A stretch of DNA of 5,182 nt, taken from positions 1 through 5,182 of the forward strand of contig JACQCJ010000067.1 in assembly GCA_016201685.1 (NCBI GenBank), given 5' to 3'. The stretch comes from Candidatus Peregrinibacteria bacterium. GTDB lineage: Bacteria > Patescibacteriota > Gracilibacteria > Peribacterales > Peribacteraceae. Below the pieces are notes generated by a model that saw nothing but the letters and a program-made list of their open reading frames with translations, was not told where the DNA came from and made no database searches. Shown piece after piece: positions 5,028-5,182 of the stretch. The translations under genes and the position numbers were made by a program. Positions within the stretch are counted from its first letter, which is position 1. Every line of letters begins with the position of its first letter.

Positions 5028-5182
5028 TGAGGAAGTACCTCTGACTGAACTTCTACAGTTCCCAATGACCTCACCCGGGGAATTGGCTGCCTGATGCGAC
5101 CGTGATGTCGCCAAAACAAAAACCTGGTGCCACATTCTTTTCGCTTTTCCTTGATTGCAAGCGCAGTTTCGTAGTTCTCTGG
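5028..5182. other. Non-coding tail with no recognisable gene
   Basis: After the tandem stop there are 155 nt without a credible coding frame on either strand. Three small inverted repeats are present (GAGG/CCTC at 5029-5041, GAACT/AGTTC at 5047-5061, GCGAC/GTCGC at 5096-5111). None is followed by a run of T, so none is a convincing intrinsic terminator. The last 30 nt are T-rich and may lead into a gene beyond the window. Confidence 0.5.

Noticed and set aside
5029..5111. Three short inverted repeats after the last gene as terminators
   Set aside because: Stems of only 4-5 bp and no T-run after any of them; expected by chance in a stretch of this size.
4128..5135. 335-residue open frame on the minus strand opposite the 296-residue gene
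   Set aside because: Its codons are exact reverse complements of the forward codons, so it stays open because TTA, CTA and TCA codons are absent from the forward gene. The forward frame has G/C-rich third positions and a promoter-like box at the right distance.
1..5182. CRISPR array, defence island, prophage or biosynthetic cluster
   Set aside because: No regularly spaced repeats, no Cas, nuclease, toxin-antitoxin or phage genes seen on either strand; apart from the transposase end the identified genes are housekeeping or common surface functions.

Overview
The window (about 5.2 kb, GC-rich by eye in its genes, all of them on the + strand) looks like a piece of a small bacterial chromosome, most likely from the Candidate Phyla Radiation/Patescibacteria (for example a Peregrinibacteria/Peribacteria-like or Parcubacteria-like genome). 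This placement is inference. It rests on the compact single-gene transcription units, the absence of Shine-Dalgarno motifs at all six gene starts examined, a short KhpA and short SecG of the kind common in that group, a two-membrane-segment type IV secretion pilin-like protein, and a solute-binding protein kept on an uncleaved N-terminal anchor. UGA ends several genes, so the UGA=Gly code of Gracilibacteria/Absconditabacteria is not in use. Ribosomal protein L9 is present.

Layout: 1-98, the C-terminal end of a transposase (ISL3/ISAon1-like) cut by the window edge; 99-177, an AT-richer spacer with the probable end of that element and a promoter; 178-453, KH-domain RNA-binding protein KhpA; 470-790, VirB2/TrbC-like pilin, probably co-transcribed with khpA; 859-935, tRNA-Val(UAC) with an encoded CCA tail; 1006-1224, SecG; 1287-3503, a 738-residue family 5 (oligopeptide-type) solute-binding protein with an extra domain in the middle; 3618-4073, ribosomal protein bL9; 4137-5027, a 296-residue cytosolic protein of unknown function; 5028-5182, a non-coding tail.

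Functionally this is mostly housekeeping: RNA binding (KhpA), translation (tRNA-Val, L9), protein export (SecG), peptide capture at the cell surface (solute-binding protein) and a possible surface appendage or DNA-transfer component (pilin-like protein). No multi-gene defence, biosynthetic or mobile system is visible apart from the transposase remnant. The most notable signals are the recurring -10-like hexamer 6-9 nt upstream of start codons (a leaderless-mRNA pattern), the beta-rich Ig-like insert inside the solute-binding protein, and the unassigned 296-residue protein.
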